Position numbers and translations under genes: made by a program
In this document: positions 35,271-44,427 of the stretch, in pieces
Numbering within the stretch: the first letter of the stretch is position 1
How the letters are laid out: each line of letters begins with the position of its first letter
DNA from: Caldifermentibacillus hisashii
GTDB lineage: Bacteria > Bacillota > Bacilli > Bacillales > Caldibacillaceae
Length of the DNA stretch: 64,000 nucleotides
Assembly: GCF_027568575.1 (NCBI RefSeq)
Contig: NZ_JANUVP010000004.1
Reading direction: 5' to 3' (one strand)
The notes under the pieces: model-generated
Databases searched by the model: none
Told to the model about the DNA's origin: nothing
The model's input: only the letters and a program-made list of their open reading frames with translations

Positions 35271-35597
35271 GATCATCACCTCATCATAAAATTGGGCTGT
35301 AATTCTAGAAAACACTAATTGTGAAATATTTCACAAACATTTCTTGCTCTTAGTATATCAGTAAAAGTATTTCGCGGCAATCTTGATTTTTGGATAATTT
35401 GTGAATTTAATTAATAAGTGTTATGTAATTTTTACCTAATTAAATGCTTGGTAAGTCCCCTTTATTTTTAGGTTAACCGATACAAATTTACGTTAATATA
35501 TGATATAATAATAATAGAAATGGAAGCGCTTCCCCCTACAAGTTCACATTTTTAGGGAAATAATTTTTTATAAATTGCATATAAGGAGGTGAGAACC
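35271..35597. other. Divergent promoter region between HesB-like and zinc-ribbon/HIRAN-like genes
   Basis: AT-rich. A perfect 12-base palindrome, GGAAGCGCTTCC, lies at 35522-35533, about 65 bases before the downstream start. It resembles a cre site but misses three of the conserved positions. A TATAAT-like ATATGATATAATAATA run at 35500-35515 may hold the -10 box. Confidence 0.4.
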
Positions 35598-36158
35598 ATG
35601 ATGTGGATTACTACTATTATAACTATGTTAATCATTTTTGTTAGCATACTATTGTACGATCAAAAGAAAAGTCGACATGGACCGTCAACCAGCCAACCCA
35701 ATTCTTCCACGCATAAACATTATCAAACGAATAATAAGGAAAATTTTACGTTTATGACTTGTCCACGTTGTAAGAAGTATAGTTACGTTAATAAAAACAA
35801 CTTAATTAAGATTTGTAATCATTGCGGTTGGAATCTTACCGAGCCATATATAAATACGACCTTCAAATTATTAAAACCCTCGAATAATGCTGATGATCCA
35901 ATCACTAATTTAAAAATAAATGAGCAGCTCTATATTATCGATGAAATAATAGAAGATAGCGAAAAAAGTTTTAATGGCATTGCTGTCTATAATCGTAATG
36001 GAAATATCGTTGGCTGGTTACCGGAACAAATTGTTGAGGAATTAAGACCAAAAATCGCCTTGAGTAAACGGATTTTGGCTAAAGTGAAATCGATTTATTC
36101 AGGTAGCGGAGAAATTGAAATTTTAGTAACAAATGACTTAATGAAAATGTGGGGATAA
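35598..36158 (+). CDS. Membrane-anchored zinc-ribbon protein with HIRAN-like domain
   Basis: 186 residues. One N-terminal helix (WITTIITMLIIFVSILLY) anchors it. A polar linker follows, then a zinc ribbon with CPRC and CNHC (residues about 52-75), and a C-terminal domain LYIIDEIIEDSEKSFNGIAV, NGNIVGWLPEQIVEELRPKI. The last part has the pattern of HIRAN domains (small beta barrel, often ending in an address like GYLP). HIRAN usually binds DNA ends in helicases, so a membrane-tethered version is unusual. AAGGAGGT lies 7 bases before the ATG at 35598. Confidence 0.6.
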   Translation: MMWITTIITMLIIFVSILLYDQKKSRHGPSTSQPNSSTHKHYQTNNKENFTFMTCPRCKKYSYVNKNNLIKICNHCGWNLTEPYINTTFKLLKPSNNADDPITNLKINEQLYIIDEIIEDSEKSFNGIAVYNRNGNIVGWLPEQIVEELRPKIALSKRILAKVKSIYSGSGEIEILVTNDLMKMWG

Positions 36159-36249
36159 CATCATAAAACACTCCAGTTAAGTTTAGCCTCCACCTCATTT
36201 TCCTTCAAACACGGATGTGACTAACTACCCTCATTTAAATTCCCGCTAC

Positions 36250-36290
36250 AGCGAAAGACCTCATTTTAAAAAGAAATGAGGTCTCTTTAC
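36250..36290. terminator. Bidirectional terminator
   Basis: AGACCTCATTT pairs with AAATGAGGTCT; CTTTACTG follows on the plus strand and TTTCGC on the minus strand. It separates the convergent HIRAN-like and LysM-NlpC genes. Confidence 0.8.
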
Positions 36291-36318
36291 TGATTTTATT
36301 ATTTTGAAAGGAAAGATA

Positions 36319-37593
36319 TTAATAAAATCTCTTAAAACTGTCAAAGTGGCGTTTCCAATAAGGATTGTCTAGACTAGCAATTTCCACGCCGTCGGAACCT
36401 GCATTAATAAATTGATTGTTCCCCAAATATATGCCCAAGTGAGAAATGCCGGCTTTATATGTATTTTTAAAGAATACAAGATCGCCAACTTCCGGATTGT
36501 TTACATAATACGAACGATCAAAATATCCTTCACTCGAATAACGCTTAATATCTTTACCGGATTGTTTATAAACATAATAAATAAAGCCACTGCAATCAAA
36601 ACCGCTTGGCGTAGTGCCACCCCATACATAAGGGATTCCGAGTAAACTTTTTGCTACGCTGACTAGCGTATTAACATTATAACTGCCATTGGTATTAGTA
36701 GATGTGTTACTTCCGGAATTATTGGAAACACCAGATCCCGCTGAACCTTGAATGGTTAATTTTTGACCTACATAAATCACATCAGAGCTCAAATTATTCC
36801 AGCTCTTTAAATTAGCGACACTAACTCCAAATTTACTTGCAATTTTCCATAAAGAGTCCCCTGCTTGAACGGTATAATCCGAAGAAGCCGAGCCATTTTG
36901 ATTCGAATTAGAAGTTGAATTTGAACTTGTATCCGTTGATGTTTGAGCATTTTTGACAGTTAAAGTATTACCCGGGAAAATTAAGGTGGTCGTTAAATTA
37001 TTCCATGCCATTAAATCTTGGACGGAAACTTTATATTTAAAAGCAATGCCGCTTAAGGTATCGCCGCTTTTAATCGTATAAGTGATTGTGGAGCCACCTT
37101 GTGTACCTGGATTTTGATTGGATGGTGGTGCGGAATTCTGATTCTGATTACTGGAACTTGACGATTGTCCCTGACCGCTCACGACAAGTACATTCCCAGG
37201 ATAAATTAATGAAGAAGTTAAATTGTTCCATGCCATTAAGTCTTTTAACGAAATGTTATGTTGTAAAGCAATTTTACTCAAGGTGTCGCCACTCTTGACC
37301 GTGTATGTACTTGCTGCTGTTGAAACCGGTTGATTCGTAGAACTTGATGGAGTAGTTTGACTAGTTTCGCTACTCCCTGTTTCCAAAACTTGGTTTGGAT
37401 AGATGACATCAGATGTTAATTGATTCAAACTTTTCAACTGAGTCACACTAACATTATACTTTTGTGCAATTGCCCATAAAGAATCCCCGCGTTGGACTTT
37501 ATAAGTTGCTGCTTCTGTTTCATTAGCACCAAGTAGAGCAGAGGCAATTGCTGCACTTGCTGTTACTGACATGATTACTTTTTTATTACTCAA
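36319..37593 (-). CDS. LysM x4 + NlpC/P60 D,L-endopeptidase (CwlS/LytE/LytF type)
   Basis: 424 residues. A signal peptide is cut after NETEA. Four LysM domains follow (YKVQRGDSLWAIAQ, YTVKSGDTLSKIAL, YTIKSGDTLSGIAF, YTVQAGDSLWKIAS), joined by Ser/Asn/Gln-rich linkers. The NlpC/P60 domain has GFDCSGFIYYVY (catalytic Cys) and ISHLGIYLG (His). It cuts D-Glu-meso-DAP bonds in peptidoglycan for cell separation or elongation. The four-LysM layout is that of CwlS. Translation starts at TTG (37593) after AAGGGGGG; the frame extends upstream without a ribosome site. Confidence 0.92.
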   Translation of the reverse strand: MSNKKVIMSVTASAAIASALLGANETEAATYKVQRGDSLWAIAQKYNVSVTQLKSLNQLTSDVIYPNQVLETGSSETSQTTPSSSTNQPVSTAASTYTVKSGDTLSKIALQHNISLKDLMAWNNLTSSLIYPGNVLVVSGQGQSSSSSNQNQNSAPPSNQNPGTQGGSTITYTIKSGDTLSGIAFKYKVSVQDLMAWNNLTTTLIFPGNTLTVKNAQTSTDTSSNSTSNSNQNGSASSDYTVQAGDSLWKIASKFGVSVANLKSWNNLSSDVIYVGQKLTIQGSAGSGVSNNSGSNTSTNTNGSYNVNTLVSVAKSLLGIPYVWGGTTPSGFDCSGFIYYVYKQSGKDIKRYSSEGYFDRSYYVNNPEVGDLVFFKNTYKAGISHLGIYLGNNQFINAGSDGVEIASLDNPYWKRHFDSFKRFY

Positions 37594-37696
37594 TGGATAC
37601 CCCCCTTTTTCTTTATATCGGCCATTTCTCATTAGTCTTTAGATCCTATTATTATTATACCTATAATTGTAGAAATTTGGTAGATTTATAGGACTT

Positions 37697-37713
37697 TGTT
37701 AATGTTTTGTAAT
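37697..37713. promoter_or_regulatory. WalR-box-like direct repeat upstream of LysM-NlpC gene
   Basis: TGTTAA-TGTTT-TGTAAT fits the WalR consensus TGTWAH-N5-TGTWAH exactly, about 105 bases from the start codon. It is on the plus strand, opposite in direction to the minus-strand gene, which lowers confidence. WalRK controls LytE-type autolysins in Bacillus. Confidence 0.45.
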
Positions 37714-38081
37714 ATAAATGAGGAGTAAGTACTATATGTCGACATAAACATTATAAATTTAAAATTAATTGTTTATTCATTTATACCAATCAATTTTCTA
37801 TAAAACTAATGTCCTATATTTAATGAGAAATTTTTTGTAAAACCTGTTGGATACCAAATTATTAAAAACCTGTTTTTGGCAATTTTTAACTTCAGACTTT
37901 CAGTATTTATAAATATTTATTTAAAAACTCCATATCCTTCTAAAATGAAAAAAATATGTATTTTTGTAAGCAACGTATTTCTCAAAATTTCTCCAAAATT
38001 TCTTTTTTAAATATTTTTACAAGTATAGTTACTCAACTTTTTCCAATACTATTTTTAGGCAAATAAGAAAGGAACGGTTTT
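37714..38081. other. AT-rich divergent intergenic region
   Basis: About 370 bases of very AT-rich sequence with no open frame of note. It should carry the promoters of the LysM-NlpC gene (left) and the holin-like gene (right). Confidence 0.4.
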
Positions 38082-38381
38082 ATGAACTTTCCTGAGATAC
38101 ATACAAATTTTTGGGATGGCGTGATTGCAGTTCCATCAATTGTCCTTCTAACGCAACTATTTAAAGTTTTTCCTATCCCGAGGAAATATTTTCCTACTAT
38201 TGCTACCGTGTTGGGTTATTTGATTTCAATTTTTATTAGTCATCGAAAAGATTTGTGGGCAGGAATCTTTATGGGTGGCTTTTATGGTTCTGCGGCAATT
38301 GGTTTATATGCTTCATTAAAAACCGCTTGGTTAACCTATCAAAAGAAGCAAAAAAATCAGGCTAAGAATGGACAGCGATAA
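38082..38381 (+). CDS. Small holin-like membrane protein
   Basis: 99 residues with three hydrophobic segments: GVIAVPSIVLLTQLF, FPTIATVLGYLISIFI and WAGIFMGGFYGSAAIGLYAS, then a Lys/Gln-rich tail. The spacing, PRKYFPT turn and glycine-rich third helix resemble A118-type phage holins. It is divergent from a peptidoglycan hydrolase gene. AAGGAACGG precedes the ATG. No other phage gene is near, so a cellular role is equally likely. Confidence 0.6.
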   Translation: MNFPEIHTNFWDGVIAVPSIVLLTQLFKVFPIPRKYFPTIATVLGYLISIFISHRKDLWAGIFMGGFYGSAAIGLYASLKTAWLTYQKKQKNQAKNGQR

Positions 38382-38509
38382 CCCGAACAATTTACCTTCC
38401 CCAGAAGATACTATCCTTAAACAAGGGCTGCCAATAGGCATGCATTAGCCTTTTTGGACAAGCCCACTCTGCCATTTCCGTCGTTCATTTATATATCCGA
38501 GTTTTGAAA

Positions 38510-38764
38510 TTACCAATACGGATAAAATGGATACCCACCGTATCCAAAGGGATAAGGGGAACCAAAAGTAAATGGTGCTACCAGTGTACTACCCAGAAGG
38601 CCACCTAAGACACCGCCAAGAAACGGACCGCCAAAGCCATATCCAAATGGTCTGCCATACCAATACGGTCTTCCAGGCCAAAATGGTCTGCCGTAACCAA
38701 ATGGTCTCCCAAAGATTCTTTCTTCTCCCCCATTTATATAAGGGGGATTTATTTCATTATGCAT
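38510..38764 (-). CDS. Gly/Pro/Tyr-rich low-complexity protein, possible spore coat or surface protein
   Basis: 84 residues dominated by G, P, F and Y, with repeats GRPFGYGRPFWPGRPYWYGR and the end YPFGYGGYPFYPYW. A glycine hinge, FLGGVLGGLLGS, sits in the middle. GAGGAGG precedes the ATG. Such compositions are common among Bacillus spore-coat and surface proteins, but no specific family is recognised. Confidence 0.65.
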   Translation of the reverse strand: MHNEINPPYINGGEERIFGRPFGYGRPFWPGRPYWYGRPFGYGFGGPFLGGVLGGLLGSTLVAPFTFGSPYPFGYGGYPFYPYW

Positions 38765-39025
38765 ATACGCAACCTCCTCTTATTTTATAGGCCATTCATC
38801 TTAAAAATAATGAATCAACCTAAGCTATTCAATTACAAGGTATGCAAAGGTTTTTTTTATGGCTAGGTATGTACCTAAAAGGCAAAAATTTTTTGGATAC
38901 ATCATATTCAAAACCATTTCTTTTGCTTATCTTCTTTTATAATTTTTTTCTATTTTAATTTTCATTATTTTTCATGTAAATTTATAATAGTAATATAGGA
39001 TTAAATAATTAGGAGGTTACCAAAA

Positions 39026-39640
39026 TTGGAAAAATGGATGAAACAATTTTATGATCTACCGACCACCTGTATTTCTGATGTATTAAATGGCATGAATAAT
39101 TTGGATCCATCCATTAAACCATTGCAAGATTCATATAAAGTTGCTGGCCGGGCATTTACTGTAAAGATTCCGGCCGGGGACAACACAATGGTTTTGAAAG
39201 CAATCAAGGAAGCTTCACCCGGAGATGTCCTCGTTGTAGATGCAAAAGGGGAATCTTATCGGGCAGTTGCCGGAGATTTTGTTGTGAGTTTGGCGCAAAA
39301 ACTTGGCATTGCCGGTATTATCGTTGACGGTGTTATTCGGGATTTAATCGGTGTCCGTTCCCTTAACTTTCCCGTGTTTTCTAAAGGGACAACTGTAGCG
39401 GCAAGTTTTAAGAATGGCGCTGGGGAAATAAATGTTCCGATTTCCTGTGGCGGCGTATCCATTACCCCCGGTGACATTATTGTCGGTGATGCAGATGGTG
39501 TCGTTGTAATCCCTCAAGCAGATGCCGAGAAAGTTTTAGAAAAAGCTTTAGCCAAGTTAAAGAAGGATGAACAACGAGAAGCCTCGGCATTGCAAGATGA
39601 AGCTTCTGCAAGAAAATATTTAGAAGAGCTTTTTAGTTAA
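39026..39640 (+). CDS. RraA-like protein (oxaloacetate decarboxylase / HMG-aldolase family)
   Basis: 204 residues in the RraA/dimethylmenaquinone methyltransferase-like fold. The family core is clear: TTCISDVLNGM, AGDNTMVLKAIKEASPGDVL, and GIIVDGVIRDLIGVRSLNFP (the GxxxDGxxRD substrate/metal motif). Members act as RNase E inhibitors in enterics, or as 4-hydroxy-4-methyl-2-oxoglutarate aldolase/oxaloacetate decarboxylase; in Firmicutes the latter type is more likely. Start is TTG, 9 bases after AGGAGG. It lies upstream of the Fe-ADH operon but has its own terminator. Confidence 0.85.
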   Translation: MEKWMKQFYDLPTTCISDVLNGMNNLDPSIKPLQDSYKVAGRAFTVKIPAGDNTMVLKAIKEASPGDVLVVDAKGESYRAVAGDFVVSLAQKLGIAGIIVDGVIRDLIGVRSLNFPVFSKGTTVAASFKNGAGEINVPISCGGVSITPGDIIVGDADGVVVIPQADAEKVLEKALAKLKKDEQREASALQDEASARKYLEELFS

Positions 39641-39650
39641 CCCGGAAAAT

Positions 39651-39682
39651 AGCGGACGATACATTTGTTGTCCGCTTTTTCA
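39651..39682 (+). terminator. Terminator of the RraA-like gene
   Basis: AGCGGAC pairs with GTCCGCT followed by TTTTTC, 11 bases after the stop. Confidence 0.85.
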
Positions 39683-39815
39683 GCTAGTTCTTATGATCAA
39701 GTTCTCTCTCCTTTTTATAGACAGCTATATGTACCCCGTTTTTAACAACTCCTACCGCTAAAGCAGAGAATTTTCATATTCGAAAAACCTGCAAAATTTC
39801 ATATTTCTAATATTG

Positions 39816-39845
39816 TTGACTTTAAAACAAGTCAGAAGATATACT
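39816..39845 (+). promoter_or_regulatory. Sigma-A promoter of the Fe-ADH/two-component operon
   Basis: TTGACT (39816-39821), 18 bases, TATACT (39840-39845), leaving a leader of about 120 bases. Nothing else is seen in the 290 bases between the terminator and this operon. Confidence 0.65.
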
Positions 39846-39973
39846 TTCTATAAGATCACATGAATCCTAACCGGAAATGAAGGCTCTTTCAAAAACAGGA
39901 TTATACTAATCTCCTTAAAATCGAAATTCTTTTAAAAAAATATTTTGATAAAAATTCTAATAGGGTGGTATTT

Positions 39974-41122
39974 ATGCATATTAAAAAATTTGTAACACCT
40001 GAAATCATTTTCGGTTCTAATGCAATAAGCCAAGTCGGTGAAGCGTGCCTTCGTTTAGGAGCCAAAAAAGTACTTATTGTCAGTGATTTAGGGGTAGCGA
40101 ACGCCGGTTGGCTGGAAAAAATTATTCAAATATGTAAAGACAGTCATTTACCTTATGCCACTTTTACAGACATAACAACGAATCCCAAAGATACTGAAGT
40201 TGTGAAAGGTGTGTCTGTTTTTCGGGAAAATGAGTGTGACGCCATTATCGGAATCGGTGGCGGCAGTGTCTTAGATGTAGCGAAAGCAATCGCAATACTG
40301 GCGACAAACAGTGGAAAAATTAGTGATTATGAGGGAATTGATAAAATTGAAAAACCGCTCCCTCCCATGGTCATGGTTATGACAACGGCCGGTTCGGGTT
40401 CAGAGGTTTCACAGTTTTCCATTATCGTTGATTCCGAGCGAAAAAGAAAAATGACCATTGTATCGAAAACGTTAGTACCTGATATTGCCATCATCGACCC
40501 TTTTACTTTAATGACAAAGGATAGTGCATTAACTGCCTCAACGGGAATGGATGTGCTGACACATGCGATTGAAGCTTATGTCAGTATTGCCGCGACACCA
40601 TTAACCGATGTGCAAGCTAAAAATGCACTTTACCTTGTCGCAAATTATTTACGCCCATCCGTCGCCTCAAAAACGAATATGGAAGCAAAAGAGGCCATGG
40701 CTATGGCTAGTTTACAAGCCGGACTTGCTTTTTCCAATGCGATTTTAGGTGCTGCTCATGCCATATCACACGCCATTGGTGGCCGATTTCCACTTCCGCA
40801 TGGGGAAATCAATGCCATCCTTTTGCCGCATATTATGGATTTTAACTTTATTGCCGTGCCGAAACGTTTTACAGAGATCGCTGAAATCATGGGCATTGAC
40901 ACAAGGGGGTTAACACAGCGTGAGGCAGGAAATCGAGCCGTTGCATTTGTCAATCAATTATCAGAGGATATTGGAATTCCGAAAAGGTTAAGGAATATTG
41001 GCATAACTGAAGATGAGATCAACCTGATTAGTCAAACCGCACTAGAAGATGCTTGTATGATTACAAATCCTCGCGATATGGATTTTATTCAAGTGAAAAC
41101 ATTGTTGGAAAACATCTTATAA
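39974..41122 (+). CDS. Iron-containing alcohol dehydrogenase (group III)
   Basis: 382 residues. The fold starts IKKFVTPEIIFGSNAISQVG. The nucleotide motif is IIGIGGGSVLDVAKA. The metal ligands are in TGMDVLTHAIEAYVS and in the pair SHAIGGRFPLPHGEINAILL, which carries the family HxxxH/D layout. It reduces aldehydes or oxidises primary alcohols with NAD(H). The ATG at 39974 follows GGGTGG. It is the first gene of an operon with a sensor kinase (14-base gap) and a sigma-54 activator, suggesting alcohol or aldehyde metabolism as the regulated theme. Confidence 0.93.
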   Translation: MHIKKFVTPEIIFGSNAISQVGEACLRLGAKKVLIVSDLGVANAGWLEKIIQICKDSHLPYATFTDITTNPKDTEVVKGVSVFRENECDAIIGIGGGSVLDVAKAIAILATNSGKISDYEGIDKIEKPLPPMVMVMTTAGSGSEVSQFSIIVDSERKRKMTIVSKTLVPDIAIIDPFTLMTKDSALTASTGMDVLTHAIEAYVSIAATPLTDVQAKNALYLVANYLRPSVASKTNMEAKEAMAMASLQAGLAFSNAILGAAHAISHAIGGRFPLPHGEINAILLPHIMDFNFIAVPKRFTEIAEIMGIDTRGLTQREAGNRAVAFVNQLSEDIGIPKRLRNIGITEDEINLISQTALEDACMITNPRDMDFIQVKTLLENIL

Positions 41123-41136
41123 GGCGGTGAACGATT

Positions 41137-42780
41137 ATGCTTGAAGAAAAACAAGAAATGATTGCCCAGTTAACAGGAATAAAATCTTCTAAAAAAAATT
41201 ACTACACGGAGCTAAAGAAAACGGTCGAACAATTGGAAAAGAAAAATTTACAATTAGAAATCATGAACGAAATAATGAAAAGTATAAAAGTTGATATGCC
41301 GTTAGACAATATCTTATCAAATATGATTGATAAATTGCAGATGCTCATCGATTTTGACCATATCAGCATATCTTTACTACAAAACAACAAACTTGTTCTC
41401 GTCAATGTTTACCCTAAAGACAGCCGCTGTGTAAAAATCGGTTCGACCATTTTTGAACATAATTCTCTTTATTGGACTGCGTTAAATGAAAGAAAAATAA
41501 TTTTACAGGAATTAGTCGGCTCACCCATTCATTTCTATGAAAAAAAACATTTAGCAGCACTTCATTTACAAACGATTTTAGTACTTCCCATCTACAGTAA
41601 AAATAAAAAAATCGGCGTCTTGTGTATGGGGCGTACGGATCAAACCATTTGGAACGAAGATGAACTGTCCTTTCTTGAACAACTGACCGATCATTTGGCG
41701 ATAACCATTGAAAACGTTCAATTATACGGTGAAGTTTTACATGCGAAACAACAATGGGAAGACACATTTAAAGCAGTTGATGATATGATCATTGTGTTTG
41801 ATAAAGATTTACATATTTTACAATATAATGACGCGGCAAATGATTTTTATCAAATTCGGAAAAAAACGAACCTTTTAATAAATGAACCATCATTGAAACA
41901 ATTAATTATCGATACATTTAACGCTCAAAAAGCCGGTTATTTGGAATTAAATTACCCGGATCAAACAATCTGTGAAGTATATAGCTATCCGATTCATAAT
42001 AAAGAAAATAATTTATACGGTGTTATTGCTTATATCAAAGATGTAACAGGAAAAAGAAAAATGGAAGCACAGTTGATTCATTCCGGAAAATTGGCTGCGA
42101 TTGGCGAAATGGCTGCAGGGATTGCCCATGAACTGAACAGCCCGTTAACAGCCATTTTAGGAAATTCCCAGTTGTTATTGAGAGATTTTTCAAAAGAAGA
42201 TCCGGTCTTTTCTCTCCTTTACGATATAAAAAAATGCGGTGATCGCTGCAAGCAAATCATTAAAAGTCTTCTAACTTTTTCAAGACAGGACGAGTATATT
42301 TTTGAACCTGTATCTTTAAATGAAGCGGTCAGTCAAGTACTAAATCTAATAAAATATCAATTTGAAAAAAATCAAATTCAATTTCATATTCATTTACAAC
42401 CGGATTTACCTTTAATTGAGGGCAGCCGGACTCAGATTGAACAAATCATCATCAATTTACTATTAAATGCGAAAGATGCCTTGGAACAAACATCACGACA
42501 AGAAAAGGCAATAACAATTAAAACCTCTTATCAGCATAACGAACTTCATTTAACTGTTAAAGATAATGGAATCGGAATTGAAGAAGAACGGATATCGAAC
42601 ATTTTCCACCCGTTTCATACAACGAAAAAAAGCGGAACCGGGTTAGGATTATCGGTTAGTTTAGGAATTGCCAAAAAACATAACGGCTCCATCGATGTGA
42701 TTAGTCAACTGAATAAAGGAAGTACTTTCACACTAAAATTACCTGTTCAATCTTCTCAAGGAACTGAGGTGAAAATGTGA
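41137..42780 (+). CDS. GAF-PAS sensor histidine kinase
   Basis: 547 residues and no membrane helix, so a cytoplasmic sensor. A short coiled coil (residues 15-45) leads into a GAF domain (about 50-195, ending EDELSFLEQLTDHLAITIEN). A PAS domain covers about 205-310 (DDMIIVFDKDLHILQYND). The HisKA box is AAGIAHELNSPLTAIL with His about 331. The HATPase domain has NLLLNAKDAL, DNGIGI and GTGLGLSVS. AAGGCGGTG precedes the ATG. Its stop overlaps the next start by four bases (GTGA), marking a cognate pair with the activator. Confidence 0.95.
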   Translation: MLEEKQEMIAQLTGIKSSKKNYYTELKKTVEQLEKKNLQLEIMNEIMKSIKVDMPLDNILSNMIDKLQMLIDFDHISISLLQNNKLVLVNVYPKDSRCVKIGSTIFEHNSLYWTALNERKIILQELVGSPIHFYEKKHLAALHLQTILVLPIYSKNKKIGVLCMGRTDQTIWNEDELSFLEQLTDHLAITIENVQLYGEVLHAKQQWEDTFKAVDDMIIVFDKDLHILQYNDAANDFYQIRKKTNLLINEPSLKQLIIDTFNAQKAGYLELNYPDQTICEVYSYPIHNKENNLYGVIAYIKDVTGKRKMEAQLIHSGKLAAIGEMAAGIAHELNSPLTAILGNSQLLLRDFSKEDPVFSLLYDIKKCGDRCKQIIKSLLTFSRQDEYIFEPVSLNEAVSQVLNLIKYQFEKNQIQFHIHLQPDLPLIEGSRTQIEQIIINLLLNAKDALEQTSRQEKAITIKTSYQHNELHLTVKDNGIGIEEERISNIFHPFHTTKKSGTGLGLSVSLGIAKKHNGSIDVISQLNKGSTFTLKLPVQSSQGTEVKM

Positions 42781-44216
42781 TCAATTTATTAATTATCGAT
42801 GATGAAATCGAGATTGGTAACTTTTTGTCCCGCCTTTTTACCGCGAAAGGATATCGGGTACAAGTTGTAAATAGTGGAAAAGAGTTTTTTTCAATTAATT
42901 TTTCCTTACAAAAATTTCATGCCGCGATGATTGATTTAAAATTACCTGATGCGGATGGTCTAACCCTTTTACAACAACTAAAAAAGTTCCAACCTCGCTG
43001 TAAGGCCATTATTATGACCGGGTACAGCACGATAAAAACAGCTGTGGAAGCAATAAAATTCGGTGCTTCTGATTATATTGAAAAACCATTTGATGATATT
43101 GACTTATTGGAAAAACAAATAGACAGCTTACTGGAAGATAATGATAAAACTGCACACGAAACTATAAAAAGCATCGCCCATGAAATCGGCTTTATTACCG
43201 GCAAAAGTGAAAAAATGGAGCAACTACTGAAAACAGCTTACAAGGTGGCTCAAAAAAATGTGAATGTGTTAATTGAAGGGGAAACAGGCACAGGCAAGGA
43301 AGTTTTATCCAGATTTATTCATCATGCAAGCCCAAGAAGCCAAGAGTCTTTTATCGGGGTCAATTGCGGTGCCATTCCCGAATCACTATTAGAAAGTGAA
43401 TTGTTCGGTCACGAAAAGGGAGCCTTTACCGGAGCGACTCAACAACGGAAAGGATTATTTTCCATCGCCAGTCAAGGTACATTGTTTCTTGATGAAATTG
43501 CAGAAGCGTCTCGTTCAATTCAGGTAAAATTGTTACGGGTGTTGGAAACACGAGAATTTATGCCTGTTGGAAGCGATAAAATTTTCCGGACAAATACGAG
43601 ACTCATTGCAGCAACGAATGAAGACCTCCAAGAAGCCGTGAAAAACAAAAAATTTAGAGAAGATTTGTATTATCGATTAAATGTCGTTCATTTAACAATC
43701 CCACCACTTCGTGAGCGAAAAGAGGATATTCCGTACCTAATCGAACACCTATTACAACGCTTTCCTAATTCAAATATTACTTTTTCAGATGATGCTCTGG
43801 CCTATTTGCAAAGGTATGATTGGCCCGGAAATATTCGTGAGTTAGCCAATTTTGTTACAAGAGTTGTAGCTTTAACCGATTCAAATCAAGCCGTTATTAC
43901 ACCTGGTGACTTGCCGATATCCTATTTTGCTATCTCTTCACACCCGAATATAGGAAGAACAATAAGTAAAAAAAGTGAAGAAAGCGAACTTGAAAGTTAT
44001 CTTCATCGTTGGACAAATCAAGTTCTCACAGTTTTTAATCAAAAAGAAGAAATAAGTTTAGAAGAGATTCTCGACCAGGTCAAGGATCTAGAAGCATATG
44101 TGGGGAAAGCCTTTATCATGAAAACGCTTAAAGATGTTGAAGGAAATCGAAAAGAAGCGGCAAAAAGACTGCAAATTACAATGAGAAAATTACGCTACTT
44201 ACTTAATGAAAAATGA
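42777..44216 (+). CDS. NtrC-family sigma-54-dependent response regulator
   Basis: 479 residues in three parts. The receiver domain has LIIDDE and a phospho-acceptor in AAMIDLKLPD, Asp about 53. The AAA+ domain carries Walker A GETGTGKE near 168, the sigma-54-contact loop GAFTGA near 215, and WPGNIRELANF. The C-terminal Fis-type helix-turn-helix is GNRKEAAKRLQITMRKLRYL. GTG start overlaps the kinase stop. It should bind upstream sites and drive RNA polymerase-sigma-54. The convergent ADH-ALDH operon has a matching -24/-12 promoter and is the most likely target. Confidence 0.96.
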   Translation: MINLLIIDDEIEIGNFLSRLFTAKGYRVQVVNSGKEFFSINFSLQKFHAAMIDLKLPDADGLTLLQQLKKFQPRCKAIIMTGYSTIKTAVEAIKFGASDYIEKPFDDIDLLEKQIDSLLEDNDKTAHETIKSIAHEIGFITGKSEKMEQLLKTAYKVAQKNVNVLIEGETGTGKEVLSRFIHHASPRSQESFIGVNCGAIPESLLESELFGHEKGAFTGATQQRKGLFSIASQGTLFLDEIAEASRSIQVKLLRVLETREFMPVGSDKIFRTNTRLIAATNEDLQEAVKNKKFREDLYYRLNVVHLTIPPLRERKEDIPYLIEHLLQRFPNSNITFSDDALAYLQRYDWPGNIRELANFVTRVVALTDSNQAVITPGDLPISYFAISSHPNIGRTISKKSEESELESYLHRWTNQVLTVFNQKEEISLEEILDQVKDLEAYVGKAFIMKTLKDVEGNRKEAAKRLQITMRKLRYLLNEK

Positions 44217-44236
44217 CAGCACTAAAAACACGAACA

Positions 44237-44270
44237 GGTTTCAAGACATCCAAATCTTGAAACCTATTCT
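44237..44270 (+). terminator. Hairpin after the response regulator gene
   Basis: GGTTTCAAGA pairs perfectly with TCTTGAAACC. The following TATTCTG is a weak T tract, so termination may be partial. Confidence 0.65.
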
Positions 44271-44350
44271 GACAAAGTATACAATCAGGTTCTGAGAACG
44301 ATCTGATTTATTCCACCTTAACGAGTAGTAACAAGTTTACAAAGAAGAAA

Positions 44351-44413
44351 AATAGGGGACCGGCTACCTGCATGCGTCCGATTGGTGCAACTCACCTAGG
44401 TTGAAGATCCCCT
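44351..44413 (-). terminator. Terminator of the ADH-ALDH operon
   Basis: On the minus strand AGGGGATC pairs with GGTCCCCT over a long loop and is followed by TATTTTTC, 15 bases after the ALDH stop. Confidence 0.7.
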
Positions 44414-44427
44414 GATAATAATTCACT

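Noticed and set aside
35521..35534. Catabolite (cre) site TGGAAGCGCTTCCC
   Set aside because: Palindromic and similar in core, but three conserved positions of TGWAANCGNTNWCA fail, so CcpA binding is not claimed.
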